Shown here: positions 26,450-34,974 of the stretch, in pieces | Position numbering within the stretch: the stretch's first letter is position 1 | How the letters are laid out: every line of letters begins with the position of its first letter | Assembly (NCBI GenBank): GCA_027452145.1 | Contig: DAIDHB010000468.1 | Span: 1 to 55,309, forward strand | Direction of reading: 5' to 3' | From: Planctomycetales bacterium | GTDB lineage: Bacteria; Planctomycetota; Planctomycetia; Isosphaerales; Isosphaeraceae | DNA: 55,309 bases | Position numbers and translations under genes: made by a program | The notes under the pieces: generated by a model | What the model saw: only the letters and a program-made list of their open reading frames with translations | What the model was told of the DNA's origin: nothing | The model's database searches: none

Positions 26450-28204
26450 TCAGACGAGCTCCTTGATCTTGTCCTTGAACACCGACCTGATGATCTTGCC
26501 CGCGTCGGGCTCGCCGCGGATCAGCGACTCGGCGAACTTCAACGCCTGCTGCGGCGTGGCCGCGGCGGGCATCGGCGGCTCAAACGGGTCGACCACCGCC
26601 TCGACGATCGCCGGCCTGTTGCTGGAGAACGCCGCCTGGAGCGCCGGGCGGACCTCCTCGGGCCGCTCGCAGCGGAACCCGACCCCGCCGCACGCCTCGG
26701 CGAACTTCACGAAGTCGATGGGTTGCAGCGCCACCTCGTACTCGGGGTTCCCCAGGAAGACCATCTGCTCCCACTTGATCTGGCCCAGGGTGTTGTTCTT
26801 GATGATCACGACCTTGATCGGTAGCTCGTGCTTGACGGCCGTCACGAAGTCGCCCATCAGCATCGTGAACCCGCCGTCACCGACGAACGCCACGACCTGG
26901 CGGTCGGGGTACGCCGCCTTGGCGCCGATGGCGTACGGCAGCCCCGGCGCCATGGTCGCCAGGTTCCCCGAGCAGGAGAACTGCATCCCCCGCCGGATGT
27001 GGAGATGCCGCGCCGCCCACGTCGTGATCGTCCCCGAGTCGGTCGAGATGATCGCGTTATCCTCGAGCAGATCGTTGACGTGCCGCGCCACCACCTGCGG
27101 CTTCACCGGGGTGTCGTCGCGGCTCTCGCGGTTGCGCATCAGCTCGCGCCACTCCTTCATCCCGCTCTGGGCCTTCTCGAGGAAGGAACGATCCTTCTTC
27201 GGCTGGAGCAGCGGCAAGAGCTGCTGGAGCGTCGCCTTCGCGTCGCCGACCAGCCCGACCTCGACCGGGTAGCGCAGGCCGATCCGGTTGGGGTCGACGT
27301 CAATCTGCACGCAACGCGCCTGGTCGGGCTTGGGATACCACTTGAGGTACGGGAACGTCGTGCCGACCATCACCAGGCCGTCGCACTCCTCCATCGCGAC
27401 CTCGGAGGGCCGCGTGCCCAGGAGGCCCACGCCGCCGGTCGTGAAGGGCGAGTCATCCGGCACGGTCGCCTTGCCCAGCAGCGGCTTGACGATCGGCCCG
27501 CCCACGATGTCGGCCAGCCGCTCGAGCTCGTCCCCGGCGCCCAGGGCCCCCATCCCGGCCAGGATGACGACCTTCTTGCAATTGTTGATCAGCTCGGCCG
27601 CGGCCTTGAGGCTATCGGCCTGGGGCACCGTGATCGGCGGCCGCCACGAGCTGCCGGTGTGGCCGCCGACCATCTGCGGCGACGACTCCTCGTCCGAAAA
27701 CGTCCAGTCCTGGATGTCCGACGGGGTCGTCAGATGCGAGACCGTCCGGCCCGAGAGCGCCGCGCGGCAGGCGATGTCGACCAGCTCGCTCGCGTGCTTC
27801 GGACCCAGGACCATCTGGTTGTAGGCCGCCACGTCGCTGAAGGTCTGGAGGATGTTGATTTCCTGCTGGAAATGGGTGCCAAGCATGTCGTGATACGAGT
27901 GTCCGGTGATGGCCAAAACCGGGGCGTGGTCGAGCTTGGCGTCGTACAGGCCGTTGAGCAGGTGGATGGCCCCCGGCCCGCTGGTGGCGAAGCAGACCCC
28001 CAACCGCCCGGTGAACTTGGCGTAGCCGCAGGCGGCGAACGCCGCGGATTCCTCGTGCCGGCACTGGATGAACCGGATCTTCTCGCGGTTCTTGCGCAGG
28101 GCCTCGAAGATCCCGTTGATCCCGTCGCCCGGCAGCCCGAACGCGGTATCCACGCCCCAGGAGATCAGCTTCTCGACGATGACGTCGCCGGTCGTTTTGG
28201 CCAT
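26450..28204 (-). CDS. ThDP-dependent enzyme, pyruvate oxidase/dehydrogenase (PoxB)-like
   Basis: A 584-residue ThDP enzyme with three domains. The N-terminal PYR domain has the activating Glu in CRHEESAAFAACGYA. The middle domain (about 190-340) has AGMGALGAGDELERLA. The C-terminal PP domain has the ThDP motif GDGGFTMLMGDF...KNN (from about residue 440). The VDTAFGLPGDGINGIFEALR start and the KDKIKELV end match the PoxB / pyruvate oxidase / acetolactate synthase superfamily, nearest to PoxB, which decarboxylates pyruvate to acetate and reduces quinone. PoxB itself binds membranes by a C-terminal helix, and the terminal helix here may do the same. First gene of the minus-strand operon. Confidence 0.88.
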   Translation of the reverse strand: MAKTTGDVIVEKLISWGVDTAFGLPGDGINGIFEALRKNREKIRFIQCRHEESAAFAACGYAKFTGRLGVCFATSGPGAIHLLNGLYDAKLDHAPVLAITGHSYHDMLGTHFQQEINILQTFSDVAAYNQMVLGPKHASELVDIACRAALSGRTVSHLTTPSDIQDWTFSDEESSPQMVGGHTGSSWRPPITVPQADSLKAAAELINNCKKVVILAGMGALGAGDELERLADIVGGPIVKPLLGKATVPDDSPFTTGGVGLLGTRPSEVAMEECDGLVMVGTTFPYLKWYPKPDQARCVQIDVDPNRIGLRYPVEVGLVGDAKATLQQLLPLLQPKKDRSFLEKAQSGMKEWRELMRNRESRDDTPVKPQVVARHVNDLLEDNAIISTDSGTITTWAARHLHIRRGMQFSCSGNLATMAPGLPYAIGAKAAYPDRQVVAFVGDGGFTMLMGDFVTAVKHELPIKVVIIKNNTLGQIKWEQMVFLGNPEYEVALQPIDFVKFAEACGGVGFRCERPEEVRPALQAAFSSNRPAIVEAVVDPFEPPMPAAATPQQALKFAESLIRGEPDAGKIIRSVFKDKIKELV

Positions 28205-28509
28205 CTGGATGCCTCCTCACGCAGGAAGCCGGCGAACGCTCGCAAACCAGCGAATTCCCGCATATGCGGATGTTTCGGCTGTGGAGGGCGAGGCCCGCCG
28301 GCGGGGAGCGCGATCGACCGCTGCTGGCGCGATCGAGTTCGGCGCACGCCGGGGAATAGCCTGCAAATGAGGCGCCAAGTATGTGCGGGATTAGGGAGGT
28401 CGGCGGCGTGGGGGACGTGTCGGACGAGGTGCCGAGAGAAGCTGTCGAGTCGATCCCTGCTGGCCGCGCAGGTCGGAGGCGTACCTGACTCGCTCTTGAT
28501 CGATCGATT
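28205..28509. other. Intergenic gap, probable promoter region of the ThDP-enzyme operon
   Basis: 305 bp with no supported gene. It should hold the promoter of the minus-strand operon that starts at 28204. GCCTCCTCACGC next to the start gives a GGAGG ribosome-binding site on the minus strand. No repeat or clear operator was found. Confidence 0.5.
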
Positions 28510-28788
28510 CTACAGCTTGATCGTGCTGGGGCTGACCGTGCGATGGCCTGGAATCCAGCGCTCGGCCGTCTTGACCTGGTCCTCCGCCGGCGGAATCAGG
28601 GAGGTGGAATGCGGACGAAGGGGGTCGTACCGCCGGGCATAAGCCATCATCTCGTCGAGGATTTCATCGGGGAGTTTCGAGAGCACCGGATCCGGGTTGT
28701 CCGGGTCGATCATCTGCAGGCAGTCGATCATCACCTGGTAGCCCGTGATCGAACCGGCTTCGTACATCTCGAGCAGTCGCTTGATCAT
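28510..28788 (-). CDS. Small protein of unknown function, 92 residues
   Basis: No family recognised. A soluble acidic protein, MIKRLLEMYEAGSITGYQVM, then DCLQMIDPDNPDPVLSKLPDEILDEMM and a Pro/Thr-rich end. The ATG at 28788 is chosen because it overlaps (ATGA) a TGA that would end the broken gene upstream, the classic spacing of coupled genes; the open frame further upstream lies inside that gene. This pairing suggests a two-gene unit, possibly an effector/partner pair, whose first gene has decayed. Confidence 0.65.
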   Translation of the reverse strand: MIKRLLEMYEAGSITGYQVMIDCLQMIDPDNPDPVLSKLPDEILDEMMAYARRYDPLRPHSTSLIPPAEDQVKTAERWIPGHRTVSPSTIKL

Positions 28789-29331
28789 CCGCCCTCTCCC
28801 CTCATCCGGGCGGCCAGTTCGTCCGCATGGTCTTATGTTTGCCAATGAATGTTTCCCGGGTTGTGCGGACTCGTCTCGGCCTCCCACAACTCGACCGGGG
28901 CACCGCCTGCAAAGATCGTCCGCAGCATCTCAAGCTCGAACATCTCGTGTCCAATGACGGCCACGATGGCCTCGTCACTCGCCATGATGTCCTTGCGGAT
29001 CAGGAACGGGATCTTTCCGGTCTTCTTGTGGAAGAACCAGGACCAATCGATGATTGTACCTTCGAACTCCCGGAAAGTTGTAGTCCTCGCCGTCGTATTC
29101 TGATCCAGATATCCATATTCATCCACCAAGAACTCGACGTAGCTGGGGATATGGACTTCCCCAGCGCATGGCGATGTTGCAAGCTTCCTCGACAGTCCTG
29201 ATCGCTCCACCGGGATTGGGCTTCCACTCGTACCGAGGAGCTGACCCGGTGATCATGTGCTCGCCCCTCGTTCGCCACGGTGCAGCCTCCCACTTACTGG
29301 AGAAGCCCATCGCGATGCCATCCTGTCCCAC
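28785..29331 (-). pseudogene. Broken gene (frameshift plus in-frame stop), metallopeptidase-like HExxE-containing domain of unknown function
   Basis: Two overlapping minus-strand frames carry one protein. Frame 1 (from GTG 29331 or ATG 29310) reads APRYEWKPNPGGAIRTVEEA and CNIAMRWG, then becomes nonsense. The +1/-2 frame continues with VHIPSYVEFLVDEYG, GKIPFLIRKDIMASDEAI, VIGHEMFELEML and SPHNPGNIHWQT. The shift maps to the G-run at 29159-29162. A TAA at 28833-28835 then stops it, but the frame goes on with DHADELAARMRGEGG to a TGA that overlaps the next gene's ATG. The original product was about 165-180 residues. GHEMFE is HExxE-like, but catalysis is unproven. Confidence 0.75.
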
Positions 29332-29350
29332 TCCGGGCCGCTACGTCATT

Positions 29351-30667
29351 TCACCGCACCGCGGGCCGCGCGACGGCCCACCCGTCGTGGCGGCGCTCCC
29401 TCTCGCGCTGGAACGCGCGCTCGCGCTCGAGCCGCGTCTGGTCGTGGAGCGTCCGGTAGAGCTGCTGCTCCTCGTCGTTGAACGCCTTGCCGCGGCGGCC
29501 CATCACGGTGCGCGCCGTCTCGAAGACCTGCTCCAGCGGGAAGCCGGGCGCGACGCGGCCGTACATCACCGCGGTGAACGACGGGATGTGCTTGGGCAGC
29601 AGGATGCCCGCCGGCAGCACGTTGCACATCACGCCGATGGAGGTCCCGGTGTTGAGCATGCTCCCCATGCCCGTGCGGGTGTGGTCGCCGATGAAGCAGC
29701 CCACCTTCGCCTGGCCGGTCGGGATCGGGTCGCCTTGCAGGGGCACCTGCACCTCGCCGTAATCGTTGCGCAGGTCGCTGTTCGACGTGATCGCGCCCAG
29801 ATTGACCCACTCGCCGACGTACGCGTGGCCCAGGAATCCTTCGTGGTACTTGTTCGAGTACCCGTGCACGATGGACGCCTCGACCTCGCCGCCGATCCGG
29901 CAGGTCGGGCCGATCGTCACGCACCCGCGCAGGTTGGCGCGGAAGAGCTGCGTGTCGGCGCCGATGAAGCAGGGGCCCTCGATCCGGGTGAACGGCTGGA
30001 CCCACACGTTCCGGCCGAGGATGATCGGACCGCCCGTGGTGTCGAAGACCGTGTAGGGATCGATCCGCGCCGTCTCGTGCACTCGCAGTCGGTTCGAAGG
30101 GCCCACCAGCGCCATCGCCGTGAGATGACGGTTCGACACGCCCGGCCCGCCCAGCTCGGCGAAGTCGCGCTGGAGGTAGACCCCGTTGCGCGTGACCAGG
30201 TCCCATGGCCGGGCGATCCACTCGCCGCCGACGTCCACGCCGCGCAGCCGGGACGAGAGCCGGTCGAACCAGCCGTCGACCCCGTTGGGCTCGAGCGAGA
30301 CCGCGTCCTCGGGGCCCACGACCGCGAACGCCGGGATCCCGTCGCACAGGCCCAGCCAGGCCCCCGGCTCCTCGGCGAGCTGGAAGTCCGCCGGCGGCAC
30401 CCACCGAGCATTGGCCACGATCGCGGGCCCGCGGGCCAGCCAGTCGCGGTCGTTGATCACCCGGTGCGGGTCGCGTTGCCGCTGCACGCCCGCCAGGTGC
30501 GACCGGATAACGCCGCCCTGGCGCTGCGGGCCCGGCCCGATCCCGAAGGCCCGCGCCAGCTTGCTCCCCAGCGACGTGGCGCCCAGCATCAGCTCGTAAA
30601 CCGGACGCGTCAGGGTCAGCGGCTCCAGTCCGCTCACCGCGATGTCTTCGACCAGGCAGAGGCGCAT
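29351..30667 (-). CDS. GlmU-like sugar nucleotidyltransferase/acyltransferase (alternative bacterial GlmU type)
   Basis: A 438-residue protein. The N-terminal half (1-~190) starts MRLCLVEDIAVSGLEPLTLTRP and resembles the divergent nucleotidyltransferase half of the alternative GlmU group (TIGR03991-like). The C-terminal half (about 195-400) is a left-handed parallel beta-helix of hexapeptide repeats with IDPYTVFDTTGGPIILG and NLGAITSNSDLRNDYG, the latter very close to the GlmU acetyltransferase loop. GlmU makes UDP-GlcNAc for peptidoglycan and lipopolysaccharide. The classic N-terminal signature is weak, so the substrate is inferred. The Arg/Glu-rich tail is non-homologous. Confidence 0.82.
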   Translation of the reverse strand: MRLCLVEDIAVSGLEPLTLTRPVYELMLGATSLGSKLARAFGIGPGPQRQGGVIRSHLAGVQRQRDPHRVINDRDWLARGPAIVANARWVPPADFQLAEEPGAWLGLCDGIPAFAVVGPEDAVSLEPNGVDGWFDRLSSRLRGVDVGGEWIARPWDLVTRNGVYLQRDFAELGGPGVSNRHLTAMALVGPSNRLRVHETARIDPYTVFDTTGGPIILGRNVWVQPFTRIEGPCFIGADTQLFRANLRGCVTIGPTCRIGGEVEASIVHGYSNKYHEGFLGHAYVGEWVNLGAITSNSDLRNDYGEVQVPLQGDPIPTGQAKVGCFIGDHTRTGMGSMLNTGTSIGVMCNVLPAGILLPKHIPSFTAVMYGRVAPGFPLEQVFETARTVMGRRGKAFNDEEQQLYRTLHDQTRLERERAFQRERERRHDGWAVARPAVR

Positions 30668-30848
30668 GACTCCTCCGGATCTCCCGCGGTCCGATCGCTG
30701 TGGAGGTTCTCCCGATCCGATCGCCGGGGTTGAGCGCTCAGTGTAGACAGGTCCAGCTTCGCCGGCGGTTCCTCCCTGGCCGGCTCGAAGAGGCCGGGGA
30801 ATCTTATCGACACGGCCCGAACCTGGCTAGGCCATGATCTCGATGGAT

Positions 30849-31349
30849 TCATGCCCCCATTGGCGAGCGGTCCACGACCAGGTGCTCGAAGCGGCCGGTC
30901 GCGAGGTCGAGCAGGCCCACGGTCCACTGCGACGCACGATGGAGCGCACCGGGGTTGATGAAGCGCGTTCCCTCCCGCACGGTGTCGTCGGCCTTGTGGG
31001 TATGGCCCGAGAAGAGGAAATCCGGCCGCTGGCCGGTCAACTCGGCCAGCTCGCGGTGGGAGTCGCCGTGGGTGACGGCCAGCCGACGGCCGCCCAGTTC
31101 GATCAGTCCGCCTCGTTCGAGGCAGGTTCCGTCGATGGCCTGGATGGCGGCCCGCAACTCGGGCAGGTCGAAGTCGCAGTTGCCGAACACGAAATGGCTG
31201 GGCAGGGGGGCCAGCTCGTAGACGACGTCGGGGATCGTGATGTCGCCGCAATGGATCAGTGCCCGCGCGCCTGAGTCCACCAGCACTCGCACGGCCGCCC
31301 GCGTCCGCGCGACCTGGTCGTGGGTGTCGGAGATGATGCCGATCCGCAT
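30849..31349 (-). CDS. YfcE/MJ0936-family metallophosphoesterase
   Basis: A 166-residue calcineurin-like phosphoesterase. Metal-binding motifs occur in order: IISDTHD (Asp8, His10), HCGDI, VFGNCDF, VTHGD and SGHTHKA. Length and order match the YfcE/MJ0936 group, small cytoplasmic phosphodiesterases with Mn2+-type dinuclear centres. The natural substrate is unknown. It lies 181 bp upstream of the GlmU-like gene on the same strand; a shared transcript is possible but not shown. Confidence 0.9.
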   Translation of the reverse strand: MRIGIISDTHDQVARTRAAVRVLVDSGARALIHCGDITIPDVVYELAPLPSHFVFGNCDFDLPELRAAIQAIDGTCLERGGLIELGGRRLAVTHGDSHRELAELTGQRPDFLFSGHTHKADDTVREGTRFINPGALHRASQWTVGLLDLATGRFEHLVVDRSPMGA

Positions 31350-32266
31350 GAGTCCTCGACCCCCATCGTCCCCTGCGCCGGCACGTTCGACTGTCCTCTA
31401 TCCCGCGGGTCAACGGGCCTGCTCAACCCACGAACCAGGCCGAGTCCTCCGCCGGTGCACCAATCCGGATGCGTTTCGCTGGCCGCGGCACGGTCGTCGC
31501 GATAGACTAACGGTAGAGACTGCACCGGCCGTACTCAAGTCATCGACGGCCTTCGCGGCCTGATTGGCCGCGGGCGTCGGGCCGATCCGGTTCAGAATCT
31601 CGTCGCCCGAGCCTGGTGGGCCGGGCGGGCGGCCGACTGCGATCGACGGTCGGCCGCGGGCGGTGCGTGTGAGCGGTTGTTCACTGCCATTCGGCGGGGC
31701 ACCCCATCATGCACGGCCCTGGCTCTACCCGCGCCGCGCGGGGAGGTGTCCCGTGTCCGCGATGCTGAAGGTCCGGCCCCGGTTCTCCAGGTCGACGCGT
31801 CCCGAGGGACCCGTCGAGGAACGCGAGACCGAGAGCACGGAATCAACGCAAATCCTGAAATCGTCGAATTTACGAGGCGAGGCCCCGGAGACATCGCTCC
31901 GGCGGACCGAGCCGCCCGAGACCCGCGAGGAATCTCGCAGCGAGGCCCCCGACGCGGGGGAAGGGAGGGTTGAAACTCTTGAACGTGAGTTCACCCACGG
32001 CCGAAGTCGGAGTTGAGCGGTCGGGCCAGGCATCAAGGCCGGTCCGGAGGCCCCACCGCACGGTTCCGCCGGCCGCCTCGTCCACCCGGGACGGCGCCTT
32101 CATCGAGGGTCGCCAGGCCCATCTCGAAGTACGACACCCGTGATGTGGCAATCACGACCGCGCCCGGCAAGGACGCCGGGCGCGTTGGTATTCATGCTGT
32201 CCGCCTGGGCATCGTCGATCCCTTCCCATGGATCCGCCGCCCACGCCCCGCGATCGCCGGATCAAC
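31350..32266. other. 0.9-kb region without a supported gene
   Basis: Frames on both strands are Arg/Ser/Pro-rich or lack start signals (e.g. plus 31564-32016, minus 31725-32036). It ends with a strong GC hairpin at 32159-32184, downstream of the small gene at 32267 on the minus strand. The promoter for the YfcE-like gene must be near 31350-31450. It may be decayed DNA at the edge of the accessory region. Confidence 0.5.
32159..32184 (-). terminator. GC-rich hairpin, terminator-like, 3' of the small genes
   Basis: A perfect 10-bp stem (32159-32168 with 32175-32184, core GCGCCCGGC/GCCGGGCGC) has a 6-nt loop. It lies 83 bp after the stop of the gene at 32267 (minus). There is no T-tract on either side, so termination is inferred from position and stability only. 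Confidence 0.45.
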
Positions 32267-32521
32267 TCAAGAGGCCGGGCCCTCGTCCAGAAGCTGCCGG
32301 GCCCACGCCCGTATCTGCTCGCGGTCCGAGTCCTGCCACACCGGGCTGCCCTTCGGGTCGCGCTCGATCATCAGGCGGACCAGCCGACGACGGATCTCCT
32401 CCAGCTCCTCATCGAAATAGTGGTTCACGACGAGGTTGTACCACTCGTCCGGTCCCTCGACATCGCCCGCGAGCCGCTCGAGGAACTCGGCGAATTCCAG
32501 GCGATTGTATTCATCCTTCAT
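32267..32521 (-). CDS. Small charged protein, 84 residues
   Basis: No family recognised. A highly charged, helical small protein: MKDEYNRLEFAEFLERLAGD, then EEIRRRLVRLMIERDPKGSP. It is 81 bp downstream of the 121-residue gene on the same strand, so the two may be a pair. Size and pairing recall small immunity or antitoxin proteins, but nothing specific is visible. Confidence 0.55.
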   Translation of the reverse strand: MKDEYNRLEFAEFLERLAGDVEGPDEWYNLVVNHYFDEELEEIRRRLVRLMIERDPKGSPVWQDSDREQIRAWARQLLDEGPAS

Positions 32522-32602
32522 GGTACTTCCGGCCGCCCGGCGTCCGAGCGGATTGGGCCGGCATTGGCGAGCCGGCTGCCGCGTCTTTTCCGCCGTGCGT
32601 CA

Positions 32603-32968
32603 TCACTCGATCATCACACCGCCGCCCCGGGCCCGAGCATATTCGACGGCTCTCAGGAAGTTATCCAGGTAGTGGGGCAGCAGGCAATCCGGGCCCCGGC
32701 CCAGCTCGGCACGAAGGCCGTCCAGGTCGGCCAGCAGGCGCTGCACCTCCGCCGCGAACGCATCCAGTTCCTCCGGCTGCACATAGACGTTGGTCTCCGC
32801 GAGCTGGGGCAGGAATGTCGCCCCACGTCGACGCATCGCCTCGGTGCCCCAGAGATCCCGGCGCCCGCTCTCGGTGCCGGCCATGTGGTGCCCGTCGTCC
32901 CAGTCGGTGAATTGCTCGTATTGACCCGTCAGCGGGTCGAGCCAGTAGGCGGAGACCACCAGGGACAT
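32603..32968 (-). CDS. Uncharacterised protein, 121 residues
   Basis: No family recognised. Soluble, starting MSLVVSAYWLDPLTGQYEQF, with a Trp/Asp-rich N-terminal stretch, a helical middle (ELDAFAAEVQRLLADLDGLR) and FLRAVEYARARGGGVMIE at the end. Composition is coding-like. It is 75 bp after the last of the three modular membrane protein genes and 81 bp before the small gene at 32267, all in one direction. Confidence 0.6.
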   Translation of the reverse strand: MSLVVSAYWLDPLTGQYEQFTDWDDGHHMAGTESGRRDLWGTEAMRRRGATFLPQLAETNVYVQPEELDAFAAEVQRLLADLDGLRAELGRGPDCLLPHYLDNFLRAVEYARARGGGVMIE

Positions 32969-33043
32969 CGTTTTTGGCTACCGTGTCTACAACTCATCGG
33001 AACCGTGCCACGGGGCTCGGTGCCCGGACCATGAACCAGAACT

Positions 33044-34042
33044 CTACCCAGTTCGCAGACGCGGCGGAAGCTTCAGGAAGTGAGCCAGGATCACAACCAT
33101 CGGAATCCCGCATCCCAGCACCATCGGCCACCACATCTCGAGGGGCGATCGAAGCGGCTCTCGCAGGACGATGGGGCGCGAGGGGAACGGCCCGGGGTCC
33201 CACTCGAAAAGGACGGGGAACCAGACCTGCCATGGCGATCGCCACTGGGGCGAGGTAAGACTGGTCGGAACCACGGACCGGTCAAGGGGAAGCTCGTCGT
33301 AACCGAGGACGCGGCCGTCCTCCCTGTGCACAATCGTACGAAGCGGCCGGCTGTGGGTGCGGAGGCCCTCGGGGCTCGGTGAAGGCCATCCGGCCTCGGT
33401 CCGGTTCCTGGTCGTGAAATGATGGAGCGAATATCCCGATTTGCCGTACGCGACCGAGCCGCCGGCTTCCACGCGGCGAAGTTCTCCATCGCTGTCAAGC
33501 ACGATGTCGCTGGGCGACTGAAGTGGCCGCCGGATTTCCTGGTCGGCTCCGCGGTCGGGCAACGGGCGATAGGCCAGGCCCGCCAGGATAAGGACCGACG
33601 ACGATATCCCGATCAGCAGCCACCGCGCGGCCGATCTGGCGGAATCCCTGGCCCGACGAGACGGCGGGTCCAGGATGCGGTCGTCAGGAAGGTCGGGCCG
33701 AGCCGGGGAGGGATGACCGATGAGGATCGAGATCACCAGAAGGGTCAGCGCGATGCTGCCGTAGAATGGCGCCCACGCGTGGAGTCGGCTCATCGCAAGC
33801 CGATGATAGATGATGCGGACGACTTTCTCTTCCAGCGCCCCCGAGGCAAATGGGCGCCGGATCGTTACGGTTCCATCGGTGTGATACCACCACATTCCTC
33901 GGCCATCTCCATGGCCGAAGGCGATGAGCTGCTCGAACGGATAATACCGTGAAGTCGCCACCCATCCGGCCAGGTTCAGGCCGATGAGCGCCACCGCGAT
34001 CAGCAGGATTCGCACCGAGACCTGGAGCTTGCGGATCGGCAT
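33044..34042 (-). CDS. Modular membrane protein, two modules (third gene of the tandem set)
   Basis: A 332-residue membrane protein of two repeats. Each repeat is TM - extracytoplasmic-like segment - TM. Module 1 starts VRILLIAVALIGLNLAGWVA and ends SRLHAWAPFYGSIALTLLVI. Module 2 starts RWLLIGISSSVLILAG, carries the HREDGRVLGYDELP motif and ends EPLRSPLEMWWPMVLGCG. The two upstream genes (34092, 34975) have the same architecture and the same N-terminal pattern (M-x5-6-Q-x-[ST]-[IV]-R), so all three are paralogues. No known family recognised. It is separated from the second gene by 49 bp. Function unknown; anchoring in the inner membrane is inferred. Confidence 0.75.
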   Translation of the reverse strand: MPIRKLQVSVRILLIAVALIGLNLAGWVATSRYYPFEQLIAFGHGDGRGMWWYHTDGTVTIRRPFASGALEEKVVRIIYHRLAMSRLHAWAPFYGSIALTLLVISILIGHPSPARPDLPDDRILDPPSRRARDSARSAARWLLIGISSSVLILAGLAYRPLPDRGADQEIRRPLQSPSDIVLDSDGELRRVEAGGSVAYGKSGYSLHHFTTRNRTEAGWPSPSPEGLRTHSRPLRTIVHREDGRVLGYDELPLDRSVVPTSLTSPQWRSPWQVWFPVLFEWDPGPFPSRPIVLREPLRSPLEMWWPMVLGCGIPMVVILAHFLKLPPRLRTG

Positions 34043-34091
34043 GGGTTCAGGACTCGACAGCCGCGAGATGGAGTCATACCCTCGTGAATCG

Positions 34092-34961
34092 TCAATCTTC
34101 GCCGAAATAAAATGTCGGGATCTCCTGCCGGCGTCGAGCCTCTCTCAGGAGGGTCAGCAATACGGCAACTGTGACCGCGATCGCTCCGACGACTGGCCAC
34201 CACATCTCCAGGGGCGAATACAAGGGATCACGGATAAATCGCGGTCGGGTCAGGAGCCGCTCCCAGAAGTCAGGGTCTCCATCATAGGCGACCACCGCGC
34301 CGTCGGACCTGCAAATGACGGTCTCTAACAACGGTTCAAGAACGTCATCCCGTTTCCAATCGGCGTGATTCCTGGGAGACACAACCCATCTGGTTCCGTC
34401 ACGATGTGCACCGACCCAGTTTCCTAAGCCAAGAGCCTGTAGATATTCCGGCGATTCATCCCGAGTGTCGACGGGCGGGCGGAAGAGGGCCGCCGCCAGG
34501 TTGAGACCGATCAAGGACAGGGCGATCAGGCCCAGGCAGATCCGGGATCGAGCTGTCGGCCAGGGCGTCAATTCATTGACGGGGGCGACTCGCGGGTGAG
34601 AATAGCGATCCTGTGATTCCCGGCGATATCGATGCAAGGAGAGCACGAGCACCGTGATCGAAGCGCTGGCGGCCAGGGGGCACCACATCGGAATCCAGCC
34701 CAGGACCGGCGCCAACCATACGACTCGCTCCTTACGCTTCCCTGACGTACTCTTCGCGACGAGAACGTAGACCGGGTTGCCGAGGTCGTATAGCGAGCAT
34801 CCCTTGAAGCGGGAGTTGCCCGGAGACGGAAGCGCTTTATGGCGAAAGGCAGCATCGGGATATAACCTCCAGGTTGTCACGGCACCGCCAAGGTTCAGCC
34901 CAACCAGGGCGATCAGGACGACCATGCCACGAATTGTGCACTGGGGTCGTTGATGTGACAT
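34092..34961 (-). CDS. Modular membrane protein, two modules (second gene of the tandem set)
   Basis: A 289-residue paralogue of its neighbours. Module 1 runs from CTIRGMVVLIALVGLNLGG to IPMWCPLAASASITVLVLSL. Module 2 runs from LGLIALSLIGLNLAAALF, through ICRSDGAVVAYDGDP and FWERLLTRPRFIRDPLYSPL, to EMWWPVVGAIAVTVAVLLTL. The ATG at 34961 is chosen over the upstream frame end because it is preceded by GAGGAGG and matches the N-termini of the other two proteins. It lies 13 bp after the stop of the first gene, so the two are clearly co-transcribed. Function unknown. Confidence 0.78.
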   Translation of the reverse strand: MSHQRPQCTIRGMVVLIALVGLNLGGAVTTWRLYPDAAFRHKALPSPGNSRFKGCSLYDLGNPVYVLVAKSTSGKRKERVVWLAPVLGWIPMWCPLAASASITVLVLSLHRYRRESQDRYSHPRVAPVNELTPWPTARSRICLGLIALSLIGLNLAAALFRPPVDTRDESPEYLQALGLGNWVGAHRDGTRWVVSPRNHADWKRDDVLEPLLETVICRSDGAVVAYDGDPDFWERLLTRPRFIRDPLYSPLEMWWPVVGAIAVTVAVLLTLLREARRRQEIPTFYFGED

Positions 34962-34974
34962 TCCAGGACCCTCC

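Noticed and set aside
31564..32016. 150-residue plus-strand frame in the 0.9-kb gap
   Set aside because: Low-complexity Arg/Pro/Glu sequence with no start signal and no motifs.
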